The notes under the pieces are model-generated. The model saw only the letters and a program-made list of their open reading frames with translations. It had not been told where the DNA came from and searched no databases. From Malurus cyaneus samueli (lineage: Eukaryota > Chordata > Aves > Passeriformes > Maluridae): a stretch of DNA of 64,000 nt. Positions 26,901 through 40,700 of the stretch are shown piece after piece. Numbering within the stretch: the first letter of the stretch is position 1; every line of letters starts with the position of its first letter. The position numbers were made by a program, and so were the translations under genes. The DNA lies in NCBI GenBank assembly GCA_009741485.1, contig CM019218.1:41025894-41089893 (forward strand). The letters are read 5' to 3'.

Positions 26901-29900
26901 TAAGAGACAAACCCTGCTAATTAAGGAGCTACAACAGCCCTGGGCACCAGGTGAAAAACCACAGGGGATGGATTTCTGCTGCACTGGCCGCTGTGCACAG
27001 GCAGTTCAGAAAAGCAGCTGTGCTAATTTTGTGGCCAGCCTGCTTCCACAAAAGCCTGCACCAGCCTGGGTGCTGAGGATGACCCAGAGCACCCCAACAC
27101 GGCACCCTGTCCTGAGTCACACCTGAGCTGAGCTCGCTGGCTCTGACATGGGGGAAGCCCCAGCACACCAGAATGGTTTCCTTAAAAACACAGCTCTTAC
27201 TGGCATCACCGTGTTCCTCACTCACTTTTTCTGCTCATTTTTGGGGAAAATGTGCAAGATGCACATTGCAGAGGGCCTGAGTGCACTGTATAACCCAGCT
27301 GGGCCATGCATCCCTTTGGTGGACACCATGGGGTTTGGGTTGCACTCCTCAGATTCCCATCTTCCTGGGTTGCATTCCATCTCGTGCCCAGAGGGAGGAG
27401 GGATGGAAGGAGAAGCATTGACTCTCAGCATTGAAGCCCAAATAACCCTCTATTGATGAATTTAATAAAAAAAAAAGATACATCCTTAGAGTCAGATACA
27501 CGGTGGTTGAAGAAGTTAAGAAGAGAGTGAAGTGCTAAAGTGAAAATAAATAAGGAATTGAACACTTCTGAAACTCCTGTTATGACTGGTTTACAGTAGA
27601 GCCAGGGTTTTTCTTAGTTCAGTAAATATCTTAATTTAGATACCAATCCAAACCTCATTTAATGAGATGTATGGAAATATTACAAAAAGTCCCTGTCAGT
27701 GCTCCTGACTTTGAAGAGCTTGAAAGTTATACTGCAGGTCTGATTTTCTCCACATTTTCTCCCTCAACCATGATTGAAGCCAGATAACACAAAAGGTAAG
27801 TTCAATTTTTTTTTTTAAAGAGGAGTTTCTAAACCCTTATTTCATTTGTTACGGGTGAAGATCCAGTCTCCCTGAACAGGTATGTTCTATGCAGTAACCA
27901 AAATAAATTATTGTCTCAAGTCTCATTTTAAAGGGCAGAGAATGGACATTTTGTTTTTTTCATTAAAGAAGAAATGCACAGAGACCATAGGCTGCTCTGA
28001 TTTGTGGCTGGGCTGTCTGGTGTATGTTATGGCTTGGATTGACAGGAAACCATTGTGACCTAGAGTAAACTAAATAGGGACCATAAATGGAAAATGTTTA
28101 AAAGGCCATTACATAACAGAATAAATGGGCTGAAAATCTTGTCTGCGTGCCTCTCCCACACACATTAGCTGGGGATGACGGTTTCACCCGAGATTGAATC
28201 TCATCTGTTGCCACTATATGTATTGCCAGGCTACAGCAAATATTAGTAATCACATCTAATTATTTTTTAAAGAAGAGTGAAGGAAAACAAATACAATCAG
28301 ATAAACTGACTCCTTTTGCAACTTCACCAAGTTTGCTCTAGCATCATTACATGTAACACAGACAAGAAAACGTCAGATATAAAGAAAATTACCTTTTTTT
28401 ATATAAAGAAACTAGAGGGGACACTTACCAGGACACAAAGGTTTGCCTCCCAGGCACTTGGCTTACCACCCACATTTCAAGGTAACCATTGGGTTATGCC
28501 ACCAGCCACCAATAGAGAAGCCACATGGAAGGGAATGCAGGGTCAGAACACAAGGGACTGGGAAAGAAAGACATCAGCTATGCCTCTGCCCAAAGCTGTG
28601 CCCTGTCACCTCTGGGAACACTCATGACTACAGCCTATAAACTAAGGGAAACAGAGTCAGCGCAGGGAAAACTTGCAGCCACTTTCGGCTGCCTGATTCA
28701 AAGCAACCACAGCATCGCTGAGCAAGCACTGGGGCAGAGGGACAAGCTTGTGTGACGTACAGGGACTCTGCTGTGGCACCAGCAAGTGCCCAGCCTCCAC
28801 CAAGCACTCACTCACAGCTGGGTTATTGTTCAGAGGCATCGGAAAGGCCACAGAGATCCTCATGCTATTCCTGGGCAGCTGCCCAATGACCCACATTTGC
28901 TTTCCCAAATCTTTCTGCCCAGCCTTCAAAAAGCAGTGGTTTGCTGGTATTTTCTTGGGAAAGCCTCTCCAATGCTGGATCACCTATATTTATTTGTAAA
29001 ATTCTTCCATTGCTTCAACTACCTCCAAAATGTCACCATCTGCCAGGTTTTTGTTTGGACTATATTCTTCTATATGATGAACAGAAATGTACCGGATAAC
29101 AGAAACAAGCCACAGGAATGTCCTCATCCTGGTGCTGCCTGTGTGGCTTGGGACAGCCCTTGTCCTCCCCTGTGCCAACGTGCAGACCTGTCCTCAGAAA
29201 AATATGCTGTCCTTCACTAAGCCAGCCTCAGTTATGGGATGGGTGCTGTGATGATGTTGTGAGGTGCACAGTTACCAACAAGTCTCATCCAGGGATGTTT
29301 TTCACTTTAATTCAAGTATCAAAGTGCATTGCCTGGCATTTTTGTGCTCCCCTTCTTGTCAGCTTCAATATTTCTCCATCAGTTGTGATGACTGATTCTC
29401 CTTGGGCCTCTACAACTTCACTTTACAACAACAAAGTAAATCTGTTACCAGTTAATAATAAAATAAATATTAATTGGAGGTACTTCATATGAATGCAAAT
29501 AGCTGTTTCTGAAGATTTCTCCCAAAACCAACTTGGAATGCTCCTTAGCAGTTATTTTTCCTGACATCTTCATACCACTGACAAATTCAACTGAATTCTA
29601 GACTGATAAGTTATATCACATCCTAGAGTCTGTAAATACTAGAGAAAACTCTAAGTGGGAGAAGTTCCCAGTTTCTGTGCCACAGTGAATTCACAAAGCT
29701 CTCAAAACTCAGCAGGTATGGCAGGAGGCAATCCCATTGATACATGGTTAACAAATTGCCCTCTTTCCAGAGAACTGAGATCAAAGTGTGCTTTCATTAG
29801 AAATTTGAAACCTTGGGAGTGTTGGATGACTGAGCAGTGAGTAATCAGGATATGGAATCTTTCATCTGCAGCAGTCAACTATTCCCAACTCATGTTAAGA

Positions 29901-32739
29901 ATGACTAGAACTTGCTGGACGCTGCCTGTGCAGTACCATCATCCCTGCACAAAGTTGGTGCCTAACAGGACTGCCATCCCCAGCACCATCTCTTCAGCCC
30001 TCCTCCTGTATCCTGCACTTGAGAGGGGCTGAGGCAGCAGCTGATTTTAAAATGACAATGAAATCTATGGAGAAATCATTAGCAAAATTTTACCTTAGCA
30101 GTTTCTGGGAGTAAAACATTTCATGCCAAAATATGATGCTGGTGTCAAGCAGGGGAGGACAGAGTTATTCATAAGCTACAGATGTTTTTCCCAAAATTAT
30201 GGGGACATTCAGAGTGTCTTAAAGTTGTGAGTATCGTAATTATAAGCAGATAATTCTGCCACCTTTCTTACAATGCTGAAATCAACTGTCTACCCATGAA
30301 ATGCAACAGCAGTTCTCTGAGAAATTATGAATTTGTGATAGCGCTGCTTTCTTTTATCTTTTAAACACTTTCCATTGACTTTTTAGGATTTCTGTAACAT
30401 TTTCCCCCCAAGAGTGAGCATATGCAAATTATTTTTCTGCTCTATTTCCTTAATTAGTAATATCTAACTCTGCAGGCTTGTATTTAAATCCACACCTATA
30501 GCAGTTTGTGGTCAAGATGCCAAAGCTTCTTTCATATACATTTAATTTCCTGGCATGAAATGCTGATTCAAGTGGACTTAATAAAGAAGAAAATAATTTA
30601 AGCATGGAAATGAAGCTGTTGCGTGTGAGAGATCTTCTCCAGTCATCTCACCAGTGCATACCAATGGTGCAGTTTAATCTCTCCATCTTTTGTTTGGTCT
30701 GATTAGGCATATCCCAGTTCCTATTAGGCATCAGGAAGAGAGTAAGTTATCCTTAGAAGATAGCAGCATGAGACTCAGTCCTTGCTTCCTGATATATCCA
30801 ACTCCAGCATCATCTCATGTACCTGAGGATGACAGTATCAAGTGCCAAGTCGTTTTAGATATCCCAAATCCATTTTACTGTGGTCTGGCAGCTGTAATAA
30901 GATGTTTCCATCTTGTTAACTCTTGGGTCATCGTCTCTCTTTTGATTTTGCACTGGAATTCTCCAAATGCCAAGGTAGAGAGAAGCTTGTTCTAGGTAAT
31001 AGAATTAACTTCGCAGTACAAAGTAAATTAGTCATTAGCACTTATCTGTGGTTGCTACAAACTGATCTTACACCACAGCCAGCACAGGCTTGCTCTTTTT
31101 TTGCATAGGTTTTGTACTCTTCCTGGAGTGCCGTGCACAGAGTGCTGCTGACCCGCGAAGTTTGTCTGCTGACTCTTCCAGCACGGGCACTGCAAATCCT
31201 GTGTGTCCCAAACCCACATGCAAACACAAAAATTGTTTATTCACTGCAGACAATTCTCAGGTAACTGATCTTAGTAGGCTGCAGCTGGCCTTTTGTTGCT
31301 ACCTTCCTACACAGCAAGTACAGCTCAGCTTGGAACATCGACATCAATGCATTCTGTTTCTACCAGCTGCGTTTGGGTTGGCTAGATCTCCTTTCCTTGT
31401 TGTTTTGTTGATAGTGATAGCAACACTATCAATGGTAAGATTTCTCAGCTTCTTTTCTCTCTAGCTGAGAATTCAACTGAAGACTAAAACTGGAGAATGA
31501 AACCAGAGAATGAAAGTGGAGGAAAAAAAGAGATTATCTACACATGGTATGTGAGAAAAAAAAATGGTATCAACTCCTTGAACTTGTTCTGTTTCTTTTG
31601 AAACAGATTCCAGATTTCAAAATCTTTTGAAAAGATTCCACATATTCACCTTTCACTGGGTCTCTACCACTCAACAAAAAGAATGGGATTGGCTAAAAGT
31701 TTCCATTTTTAAGGAAAAAAAGCCAACTAGGCAGGCTGATTAACTAGATGGATGAGCTTTTCTGTCAAACCAGATATGTCTGTGTTACCTTTCATTTTTT
31801 AAGGTTAAGAATTTAATATTTTTCTGACAGATAAATAAAATCAATTAAACCTTATTTTCTAACACTTTCAGCAAAATCATTTCGCTGCTTTTGAAATGAG
31901 AGTGCTCCACGAGTCAGTTCATTGTTTTATGACAGCAAAATGAAAGGAAAGGACAACCCCAGTGCAGGGCAGCTGCTTATGCCTGGCCGATGCATTTGCA
32001 TTCAGGATCTATTCATATATCATTAAGGAAGTTGTTCCAGCTCAAGTCTACACAGGTATGTACATAAGCAACTCAAAAAACACCAGCTAGAGATTGGCTT
32101 TCTGCTGTGTGTAAAAATGGTGTGAGGACAATCGTACTTCGGTTTCTGACAAAAGGATTTTGAAAATGGCATTGAAAGGTGTTTTAGGACACTGCACCAT
32201 GATGGGCTGTAAAGTTGTGTTGTATGCATACAGGAAATTTTTTGTCATATCTTTTTGTAGATAGGAGGGCAGTTATCTGCAGGCCACGATGCTGCCAGTG
32301 TAGCAGTATAGACCAATCTAGGTTAATGGTCCCCACAATCTAATGAGAACAACAACCTCTCAATTTCTTTTAACATTTGAACTTTCATTATCACTCACCT
32401 GCAGGGAAACAGTAAACAGTAAACAATTACCTAACAGGTCAGAAAGGTGAGGCTCAAACATGACTCAGAGTAGGTTGTTGTGAATTGTTCTCCCAATTGT
32501 GAATGTTGCACATATTTGAATTTAAAAGGTTTGTCCACATGCTATTCTTCTGTCCAAGAAATGCCTATAATTTATTTCAAAATATAGGAAAAAAGTGACC
32601 AAATACAACAATGAAATCCTAACAAAAGGCAACTTTATGAACTGTCAATACATGCAGCTTGGTCAGAAGATTTTGAAAATATATTTTTTCCATAGAAACA
32701 TTCTTGTTTCATCAATGCCTACATGATTCATGAAGACGT
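20941..32739. other. No gene seen
   Basis: About 12 kb without a recognisable gene, apart from the weak exon candidate at 31.1 kb. The patch at 26100-27450 is more GC-rich, and several overlapping open frames arise there on both strands (up to 107 codons); none has a domain. The stretches 24420-24620 and 31860-32040 look complex and could be regulatory. Confidence 0.6.
31109..31260 (+). other. Possible exon of an unknown transcript
   Basis: A strong-looking acceptor (TTGCTCTTTTTTTGCATAG) and a good donor (CTCAG|gtaact) bound 152 bp that are locally more GC- and CpG-rich than the surroundings. One frame is open through it and encodes a Ser/Ala-rich segment followed by CPKPTCKHKNC. No family is recognised, and a lncRNA exon or coincidence is as likely as coding. 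Confidence 0.2.
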
Positions 32740-33760
32740 ATTGCAGAGTCATAAAAAGCCAAGATGGAAAAGATCTTAGATCATGCCAGTTCATCTCTCA
32801 CCCAAAGGAAAGATCAGCTGCACTTACATAACTCCCTAAGATGTTGGTCTAACTTGTTCTTACATATATCTGCTGATGGGATTCCTATCCACACCATCAC
32901 AAATCTCTTGCGTACATGTAACCCAAATTTCATTTGTTATAGTTTTGGCTTGTTATTTCTCATTTTGTCTCACTAACGATGGGGAAAGATCTATCTCTTT
33001 TTTCTCACACCTTTTACATGTTTGAAGACTGCTGCCATCCTTCTGAAAAATAACCCTGGTTTCCTAACCTTTCTTCATAAAACATCTTAACTAGCATCTA
33101 GTCCTTCTTGCTGAACTATGGGACAACAGGTTTTGTTTGGCTTTTTAAAAATAATTTTAAAACTAATACAGTGTCCAAAGCTGAACATGTTACTGTATCT
33201 AAAGCTAGTCCCACTTCTGCTGAGGTAGGCTGGAAGAGCAGTGTTATCTCACAGCTGTCACACCTATTCATATGTTCTCATCTATTTTTTCACAACAGCA
33301 TAGCACTGCCAACTCATTTATAACCTGCGATCCACTGCAATACTGTATTCTTTCTTTCTACAAAACAACCATCCAACAAGTCATTTACCTTCTCATATTT
33401 GTGCAACTTGCACATTTGTGCAACATATTGAGCCATTGCTCTTGCCTGTGTTTGTCTGGAATGGCCTTTTACTTATTTACTTATCACTTCTATGATGTAT
33501 CATCATTGTTTTGAATTTTCATCCTTTCCTTCAAAGGGCTGGCTGGCATGACCTACAAACTCAGCAAACTGACTCTGGTTTTTTCATAAGCGAAGTCATT
33601 AATGAAAATACTGAATAGTACTTGGCTCACGAAAGATCACAGTGCAGTCACATTTAATTCAACTTAGTTTGACAGTGAATCACTAATAGCTACTCTTGGG
33701 GTACAATTTTGCAAGGAGTTTGAGCACAGTTTAGGTAATTTCATTAGGATCACGTTTCCA
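32740..33760 (-). mobile_element. Ancient CR1-type LINE relic, about 1 kb
   Basis: Ordered CR1 landmarks on the plus strand, in reverse orientation: AAAAGATCTTAGATCATGCC near 32768; GATGGGATTCCTATCCACACC near 32874; the GAAGACTGCTGCCATCC segment near 33023; the TAACCTTTCTTCATAAAACATC segment near 33065; AGTGTCCAAAGCTGAACATG near 33170; CATTAATGAAAATACTGAATAG near 33597; and TTTGACAGTGAATCACTAATAG near 33668. Order and spacing match a long CR1 3' portion, but divergence is high, so this is an old insertion from a different subfamily than the other copies. Confidence 0.75.
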
Positions 33761-34660
33761 TACTTTGTTATGAAAGTACCTATAAAGCAGTTGAAAGCCT
33801 AGCACAGTAAACCTAATATGTTCTCTCTCCTGCTCATAAAGAAATGTCCGCCTGTCATGCTAACACAGTTTAAAAGTGGTTGGGATTGTGCTGGGAAATC
33901 CATTGCAGCTTTACAGCTGTTTTGCAAAGAGACCATGTGTGGCAATTTTGGAGAAGCTGAAGTTACACTTTCTGACCTACATTTGACTTGATACTCTCCT
34001 CCTCACCATCCCCTTTTAAAGTACAGTTTCTGTATTTATATTTTTCTGTTTACAATAGCTTTGCTTTTTCTCTTTTGAACACATTGTTAACAACTTAAAT
34101 ACTACCTCACACACCTTCCTAAACCATTTTGAACAGATTTTGAAAAAAACTGCTGATGTGGAACATTCAATTCATATTCTTTTACCATTCCATTCTGATA
34201 GCTCGTTTCTTTTTTTTCTGACCTTAATTTGTGTGAATATGCTGATCAGAAGGCCAAACAAGTTTTCAGTGGCAAAGTTTCAATAGGCTCTCACTAGTCA
34301 GATGGGTACAGAGGGAAAAAAAAAAGAAAAGAAATAATATTTTTTTTCACAATACAATATATTTTCAAAAAAACTTTCAAGATTTAAAAAAAAAAAAGTT
34401 AAAATTTTAGAAGTTATAAGTCATGGCTGCTTTTACTTATTTGCAACATGCCTTCTGGATAAAAAGTAAGCAAAAAACCAACCCAACACAAAAGATATTG
34501 TGATTCATTTAAGAACATACTATTTCTTTTCTGTTCTTCCCCTGAGTCATGTTAAGGAAAACCTACTAGCATTGAGTTTCCACTTTCATACCATGCTTAG
34601 TGCAGAAAACAAAGGGGTATAATAAAGCAAAAGGCATTGTAAAAATAGTCTTCAAACATA

Positions 34661-34966
34661 TCACACTCCAGAAATATTTGAGTGAGCACAGGTGCTGCAG
34701 CTGCATCTCCCATATGTACATTTGTCGTAAGCCAGCTTTATGCAATCACCTGAAGCATTGAGGAAGATCTGTGCCTGGCTACAGCATGTGATAAACTGCA
34801 GAGTCTCTGTCTGAAGAGGTTGACACCATCCACTACAGGATCCCTCCAAGTGACCAAAATGGATACAGCGCATTTTATATTGCTGTGCACACATCAAAGT
34901 CCCCTTTGTAAGCAAATAAACACACAGCACTCCACAGAGGTATGAGCAAACCACCCTGTTTATCAA
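34661..34966 (-). CDS. Unassigned cysteine-rich frame, cystine-knot-like spacing (possible terminal exon)
   Basis: An open frame of 101 codons to a TGA at 34661; the 5' limit is uncertain, because the frame opens at TTG rather than ATG. Possible acceptors are tttgataaacag (exon from 34955) and tgtgcacag (exon from 34882). The C-terminal two thirds has ten cysteines spaced C-9-C-3-C-12-CC-12-C-7-C-4-C-1-C-2-C, including CSGWC, a CC pair and a final CSCSTC. CxGxC, CC and CxCxxC in that order resemble C-terminal cystine-knot domains of mucins, VWF and glycoprotein-hormone subunits. One N-x-S sequon (NAS) lies between. I do not recognise a specific protein. It may be an unknown secreted-protein exon, a relic of one, or chance. 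Confidence 0.3.
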   Translation of the reverse strand: MINRVVCSYLCGVLCVYLLTKGTLMCAQQYKMRCIHFGHLEGSCSGWCQPLQTETLQFITCCSQAQIFLNASGDCIKLAYDKCTYGRCSCSTCAHSNISGV

Positions 34967-34999
34967 AGGCAGAATTTAGGAGAAACATTTGCAATTACA

Positions 35000-37719
35000 T
35001 TAAAGGAAAGAAGAATGCAGCCTGCAATTTCATTATCTCAAAACAACAGCTGGAGGAAAAAATCAGATATTGCTGGTGAGAAAAAGAGAAGACACGTGTT
35101 GGAGTGATTAACAAGTTTGGACTCCACAGACAGGACAATTTCTCTGTACAAACTCATGTACACTCATGTACAAACACATGCGTGACACATGGGTCATGAG
35201 TACATTTTCCCATGCAGGTAATGATTCAGGTCATAGTTAGGATTTATGCTCAATTTGTTATGCTGTAAGAAATAAAGCACTTTTCAAGAACATCTTAAGA
35301 TAATGAACACTTTCAATGCTACCCTTTCCATTGCAGTGCACACAGCTCCTTTTTCACCAGGACATGGCAGCAAAAGGAGGATGGGCACTGTTACTGCAGT
35401 GTCTCTGCCTCCTCAGCTATAAGGGATCCACCTTCTGTGACCCAAACATTTGAGCCACAGACCTCTTGGTACCTCCAGCTCCTTAAGTAGGATACAAAAG
35501 AATACTTTTATATACGTGCTCAAATAAACCCTATTTTCTTTCCTAACTTTTCCTGGTAGGAAGCAGCAGCATCTACTCCTCACAGGGCAGTTTCCACCTC
35601 CCCTTTTCCATCACCTGACACAGAGAAGCATTGTTATGTCTCCACAGCATCCCTGTGCCCATGTTTGTGTGTGCAGAACAGATGTCTGGCCTGGACACCA
35701 CACCAAAAACAAATGTCTAGTTGCTGCTCAGCATTAGGTAGGAGATGCATTATTCTGCTTCTCTCCTTTGGGCATATGTGTGAGTCCTGGGAATAATCTA
35801 GCCAAAAGAAATTAATTGTCTGCAACCAAGCCTTTGCAGGGGTGTGATGATCCACTCCACTTGTGGTTTCTTATGCTTTTTTCTCAACCAAGCATTTTCA
35901 ATGGGCTGAGGAAAGAAGGTGTGGGAACCGGCAAAGGAACTGTGTGGGTTGATTACAGAGCATTAAAAAAAATTGTATTTACTAACATATCAGGTGAATA
36001 CAAACAGCCCAATCCCAAAAGTTTGAAATTGAAAAAATACATAACAGGTCACAGCTATCCTATCCCTCTGCTAGTACCAGATTGTTATCTGCAGTTTATT
36101 TTGCATCTTGATTTTTCAAGGGATAGGTGATTGCTCACTGCCTCTGAAAATCAGGCCCTGCTGGTGCTCAGTGATGGGGCCTCAACCACTTCCCTTAGGA
36201 GAGATGAGGTAATTGTTCTCAGGTATTAATAGGCAAACGCAGCATCGAGAGTTCAAAAGGACTTGATGCATCACACTGCAATTTCAGTCATCACAGTTAT
36301 AATAGTTTCTGATTGTGCACTGCAGCATGGAGAGCACAGAGCAGCTCTGCAGACCAAGCATCTCCAGCTACCCAACCTGCCCTTCAATGCACAAGTTTCC
36401 CTGGCAAGAAATTATTCCCAAAACTCATCCTTGCAGTTTCTCCTTTTTTTAAATTATATTCCACCACTTACAACACATCTCTTTATCTTGGTGATACACA
36501 TAAAAAACCCCCAAACTCCCCTACCCCATTTATCAGTTGTTTGAATCCCCTTTCTCCAGAGATCCCTGTCACTCACATGACCTCCTCAGCATCCTGTGAG
36601 GACACTCACTAGTGGGAAGTATTTTTCTCAAAATAGCACCCTGTGTTACTAACTCGCCAGAACACTCAGCCTTGTTCCTTGGCAGTAGAAGTTTGCAGTT
36701 CCCCTGGACTGCCACATTTTGTGTTAAGAGAGATCCAAAGCGGGTCCCAGTTTCACACCCCAATCTCACTGGTCCCTGGAGATTTCTCTTTGCTAAGCAT
36801 ACAAAACACTCATAAGGCCAGAGAAACATCATCACAAAATAAAACACAAAATTATCTCATTAACATACAAAATTTAGGGAAAGGTGTTGCTAATTTATTT
36901 ATTTATACTCATCCTAGGTTCTCTCTCACACACACACATACTCTCCCTGTTCCTCTCCATAAAGCAGGTGATCACTTGAGGTTTCACAAATTGGGTTATA
37001 CTGATCTAACTGAAGGGGTTGCTAAAGGGGTAGGAAGCCATCTCCCTTTCCTGCTCCTCTGACTGCAGGTTTCCAACTGCTCCCTTGAGTTGGGACTGAT
37101 GATCCTGTGGCCTCAGGATGTAGAAATCTAACAAGAAAAACTTACCCTTTTTCATTTCAGAGTAACTTTTGGATCTGGCAGTGCTGGTACAAACATAACA
37201 AACAGGCACAGCGAAACAAGACGAAGGAGCCAGAGCAGAGCTGCCCTTTCAGCAGGATTCCAAATCAGCTGGAACAGGCTGTGACTATTATCTGCAATCA
37301 AGCTCAAGGTGTTTCACATGGTGGCTGAGCTGGGACATATATTAGTGATAAGGCTCGATTTCCAGCCTTGCCTTCCTCCAAGCTGAGGAAAGGCTTCAGG
37401 GTAAACACCCTTTTTTGGGGTGGGGGATCTGCTTAAAGCATCCCCAGTAACTGGAAACCTTGATATCCAAGCAAAATATCAGTTTTTAATAGCTCTCCCA
37501 CAGTGTTGCTGGCTGTTACAGTGTGATTTTTTTTTTCCTGAAACACAGAGTGTTTAAAAATGCTGATGACCCTTGGGCGTAGCTGCATGGAGTTATTATC
37601 TTGTGAAACCATTTATTTAAGGTGACAGCAAAGCTTATTAGCTGGCTTTGTTCTTAACCTGAGTATAAACAAGTGGGTTATCCATGCATAGTGAATTAAA
37701 TTCTTTCTACACACCGGGG

Positions 37720-37756
<37 letters not shown>

Positions 37757-40700
37757 GGATGTTTTAACACCACCACATGACTTTTCATTGTGTGTGTATT
37801 TAAAAATTACATTTGATGAAAATCAGGATAAAAGGAAGGTCTCCGAACTTTTCACAGAGACCAAATTTCATGGCAACAGAACATACTCAGGATGAGACAG
37901 TGCTTGCTCTGATCATGGGACATTGAGAATGAGTCTTTGTATCCTGCCCCCTTAAACCTGTTAGCACTGGATTGCTCCTCACCCGTATGAGGACACAGCC
38001 CAGCAAACAAATGATTTTTCTTCACCAAATTAGTGAGCTCAGGCATTAGAGACAAGCACCAAAGGGTGTTTGCTTCCAAATTTGTTGCAGTCCTCCATGA
38101 TTTCAGCACTGCCTACCCTGATTCCGTTTTTTATAGCAAAATTAAAGAAATGCTCCAGTGTGTGCAGGAGTCTTGCTGAACCAGAGAAAAGCCTGCGGGA
38201 GTAGGAGGGCAAAGTGTGTCTGTCTTACAGTAGCAGCAAAGCAAAAAAAAATGGATTAGCTTTATCATCTAACTCTAAACTTTCCTGAAAGTAAATATAA
38301 ATTTTACTATCCTTTCGCATTCAGAACTAATGGAAAAGTAAAAAGTGTCCATAAGACAAATATGATTGCATGACAGCTGCTGGGTATACCAGCATCCCCA
38401 TGCAAAGTGTCTTTCTCCATGAAATGACTCCTGGCACTCCAGTGATTTCAGTCTGAACATGCTAGAATGTTTCACACATGAACTATAAAATATTGAAAAA
38501 TATTGGTTTGGCATGAATAACCGGGGAATCATCGGCATCTGTAATTGTTTGGGGGTATGGAGGTAGTTCTTGGCTTATTTGTATTCTGGTTTCACATGAG
38601 AACATTGATATGAAACAGCAGTAATTGAATCTGATAAGCTCTGGTGAGCCTTTCCAGAGGAGAGGAGGTACGATTTACAGAGAGATATAGGAGTACAGAG
38701 GGAATTCTAGAGGGATTCATGGAGAGTTGCAAGTTGCCTCACATCACATCTTATAGATTCTGTATACTCCTAAAATGAGTGATCATCATCTCAGGCAAAG
38801 CTAATTACCTGAGACATTATGATTCCATCTGCTATGAGCAGGATGAAATTCAAGGTGATCTCCCCACTTTTCTTTTAATTAATTGCCTGTCTATTTAAGC
38901 TTTCTTTGAAAATGCAGGGACCTTAGACAGCATAAGACTCCAGTCAGTGAGAATTTGGTGGTGAATGTTGTTTCTCCTTCTGTCAGTGTTTGGGCACAAG
39001 CTTCACAGGATGACTGAGTGACTTCATGGGTGTTGAGAAGTATCATAGTCCACATGAGGCTGGGCAAGGTCAGACCTATGGTGTGAACCTCAATCCTGTC
39101 CGAACTTCAGTGACTCCCTAAGAGAACCCCTGGCTGCAGATTTAGGTTGCACTTTTAGATTTCCCCACCTTGGCAAATTAACAGCCTTTAAAGACGTGAA
39201 CTAGATCCAAAGGGCTGGCTTGGTCTTCGTCCATGAAAGCCAACTCAGAAGACACTTTACATCTTCCAGGAAAAGCAGTTTCCATGCGTACAGCCAGTGA
39301 TGTTACAACCACACAACTTGGGAAAAGGGGATGTGAGAAAAAACTGGAAACAGAAGCTGACAAATAGAGAGCAAAACTGTCAAGACTTGAAGGAGGGACA
39401 AGTCCCTCTCCCAGACCACTTCAGTATCTCCACCAGGCAGCTGATCATCCTCATGGCAGCATCACCTCCAGGTGCTTCAACAGTCCCAGTAATCCTCTGA
39501 CCTTTCTGCAGCACTCACAGAAGCATTTGGAACACATTCTTAAAAATCTTCAGCCTCCATCTGCCTTGACACATCTCAGAAATGCAGATGAAGGTGTACA
39601 CTGGCACTAGACCTCAGTACAGAGCGAGTCCTGCAGTTTCCAGAGGCTGCAACATGGTTTGAAACACATCACTTCTCACCCACAGACTGCTATGAAGCCG
39701 TCCTGCAGCCTTCCCTAGTGAGCAGTGCAGTACAATTACTCCTTGCCAAACAATACTGAAGGCTGCATTATTGTCCAAAGCTTTCAAGACACAGAGAGGA
39801 GCTTTAAAAAGCACTTTTTAAGGTGGTGTGTTCAGCCTCTCAACATAATCAGGTATAAGAAGGAGGCTTTCTCAATCTTCATGCTCTTCACACTCTTAGA
39901 GACAGGGAGGGTTCTCTGCAAAATTCACAAGATGTATCACTGATACTGGTATTTATCCCCAACTTCATACCTTGTTCACAGGGACAGCATAATGCTAAAT
40001 AAGGAACCAAAAAACTTATGAAGGAGAAGAAGAAGCTACAGTTTGCCTATTTGCTTCGAAATACCTGCTACAACAATACAGATCATCCATCTCCCTCTTC
40101 ATCTCCTGTGTTGAGATTGAATCTTATGGCTGAATTTCAAACCAAGATGAAAGCAAAGAGTGTATCATGCCATACTGAATACAGAGGGGAGAATTTCTTC
40201 AGCAGAAAAATTGCTTCAGTCATTTTTCATAATTAATTTTTTTTAGGCACACAAAATGCAATACACACAGGCATATTGCTTCAATTTCTTGTTCTTCTTG
40301 AAGTTATAATTAAATTTGTAAACACTAATTTATGTTTAATTTTTGCAACCAGCCTCTGATGGAAAGACTATAAATAGACTGACTTGGATGTTATTAAATT
40401 TTTTTGCACATACAACCTTTGTATTTCCACACAGAACTGTTTGGTGCATGGAGACCCGGTCATCTATGCAGTCTCTTCCTCCAACTTTGTTTCTTCCCTA
40501 TTATTTTCTCTAACACTCAGGCCACTGAAGGAGTTGAAAGGGAAAAGAGTGCTTCTTGGGAGAAATTCTTGGCTGGCACAAAATTTAGGACAGATTGTAT
40601 TTTGCAAAGCTCCATTGGCAAGGGAGCAAATATTGAAAATCCAGATAGACAATCTTTCAAATTATTGTAATTGACCCATTTACTGGAAGCTATTAATATT

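Noticed and set aside
26098..27456. Cluster of open frames in a GC-raised patch
   Set aside because: Frames overlap on both strands, lack domains, and CpG content is too low for an island.
28786..29220. 144-codon plus-strand frame
   Set aside because: No domain and no codon or splice support; overlapping frames on both strands are equally open.
31090..31464. 124-codon frame with signal-peptide-like start and hydrophobic end
   Set aside because: Opens at TTG rather than ATG, and its 'signal' part is the pyrimidine tract of a splice acceptor. Only the 31109-31260 part is kept, as a weak exon candidate.
36569..36850. Possible LTR or old coding remnant (AATAAA near its end)
   Set aside because: No clear TG/CA ends, no target duplication and no recognised family; kept out of the annotation.
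37161..37328. Possible exon after a good acceptor (TTTTTCATTTCAG)
   Set aside because: No convincing donor and no recognisable protein similarity.
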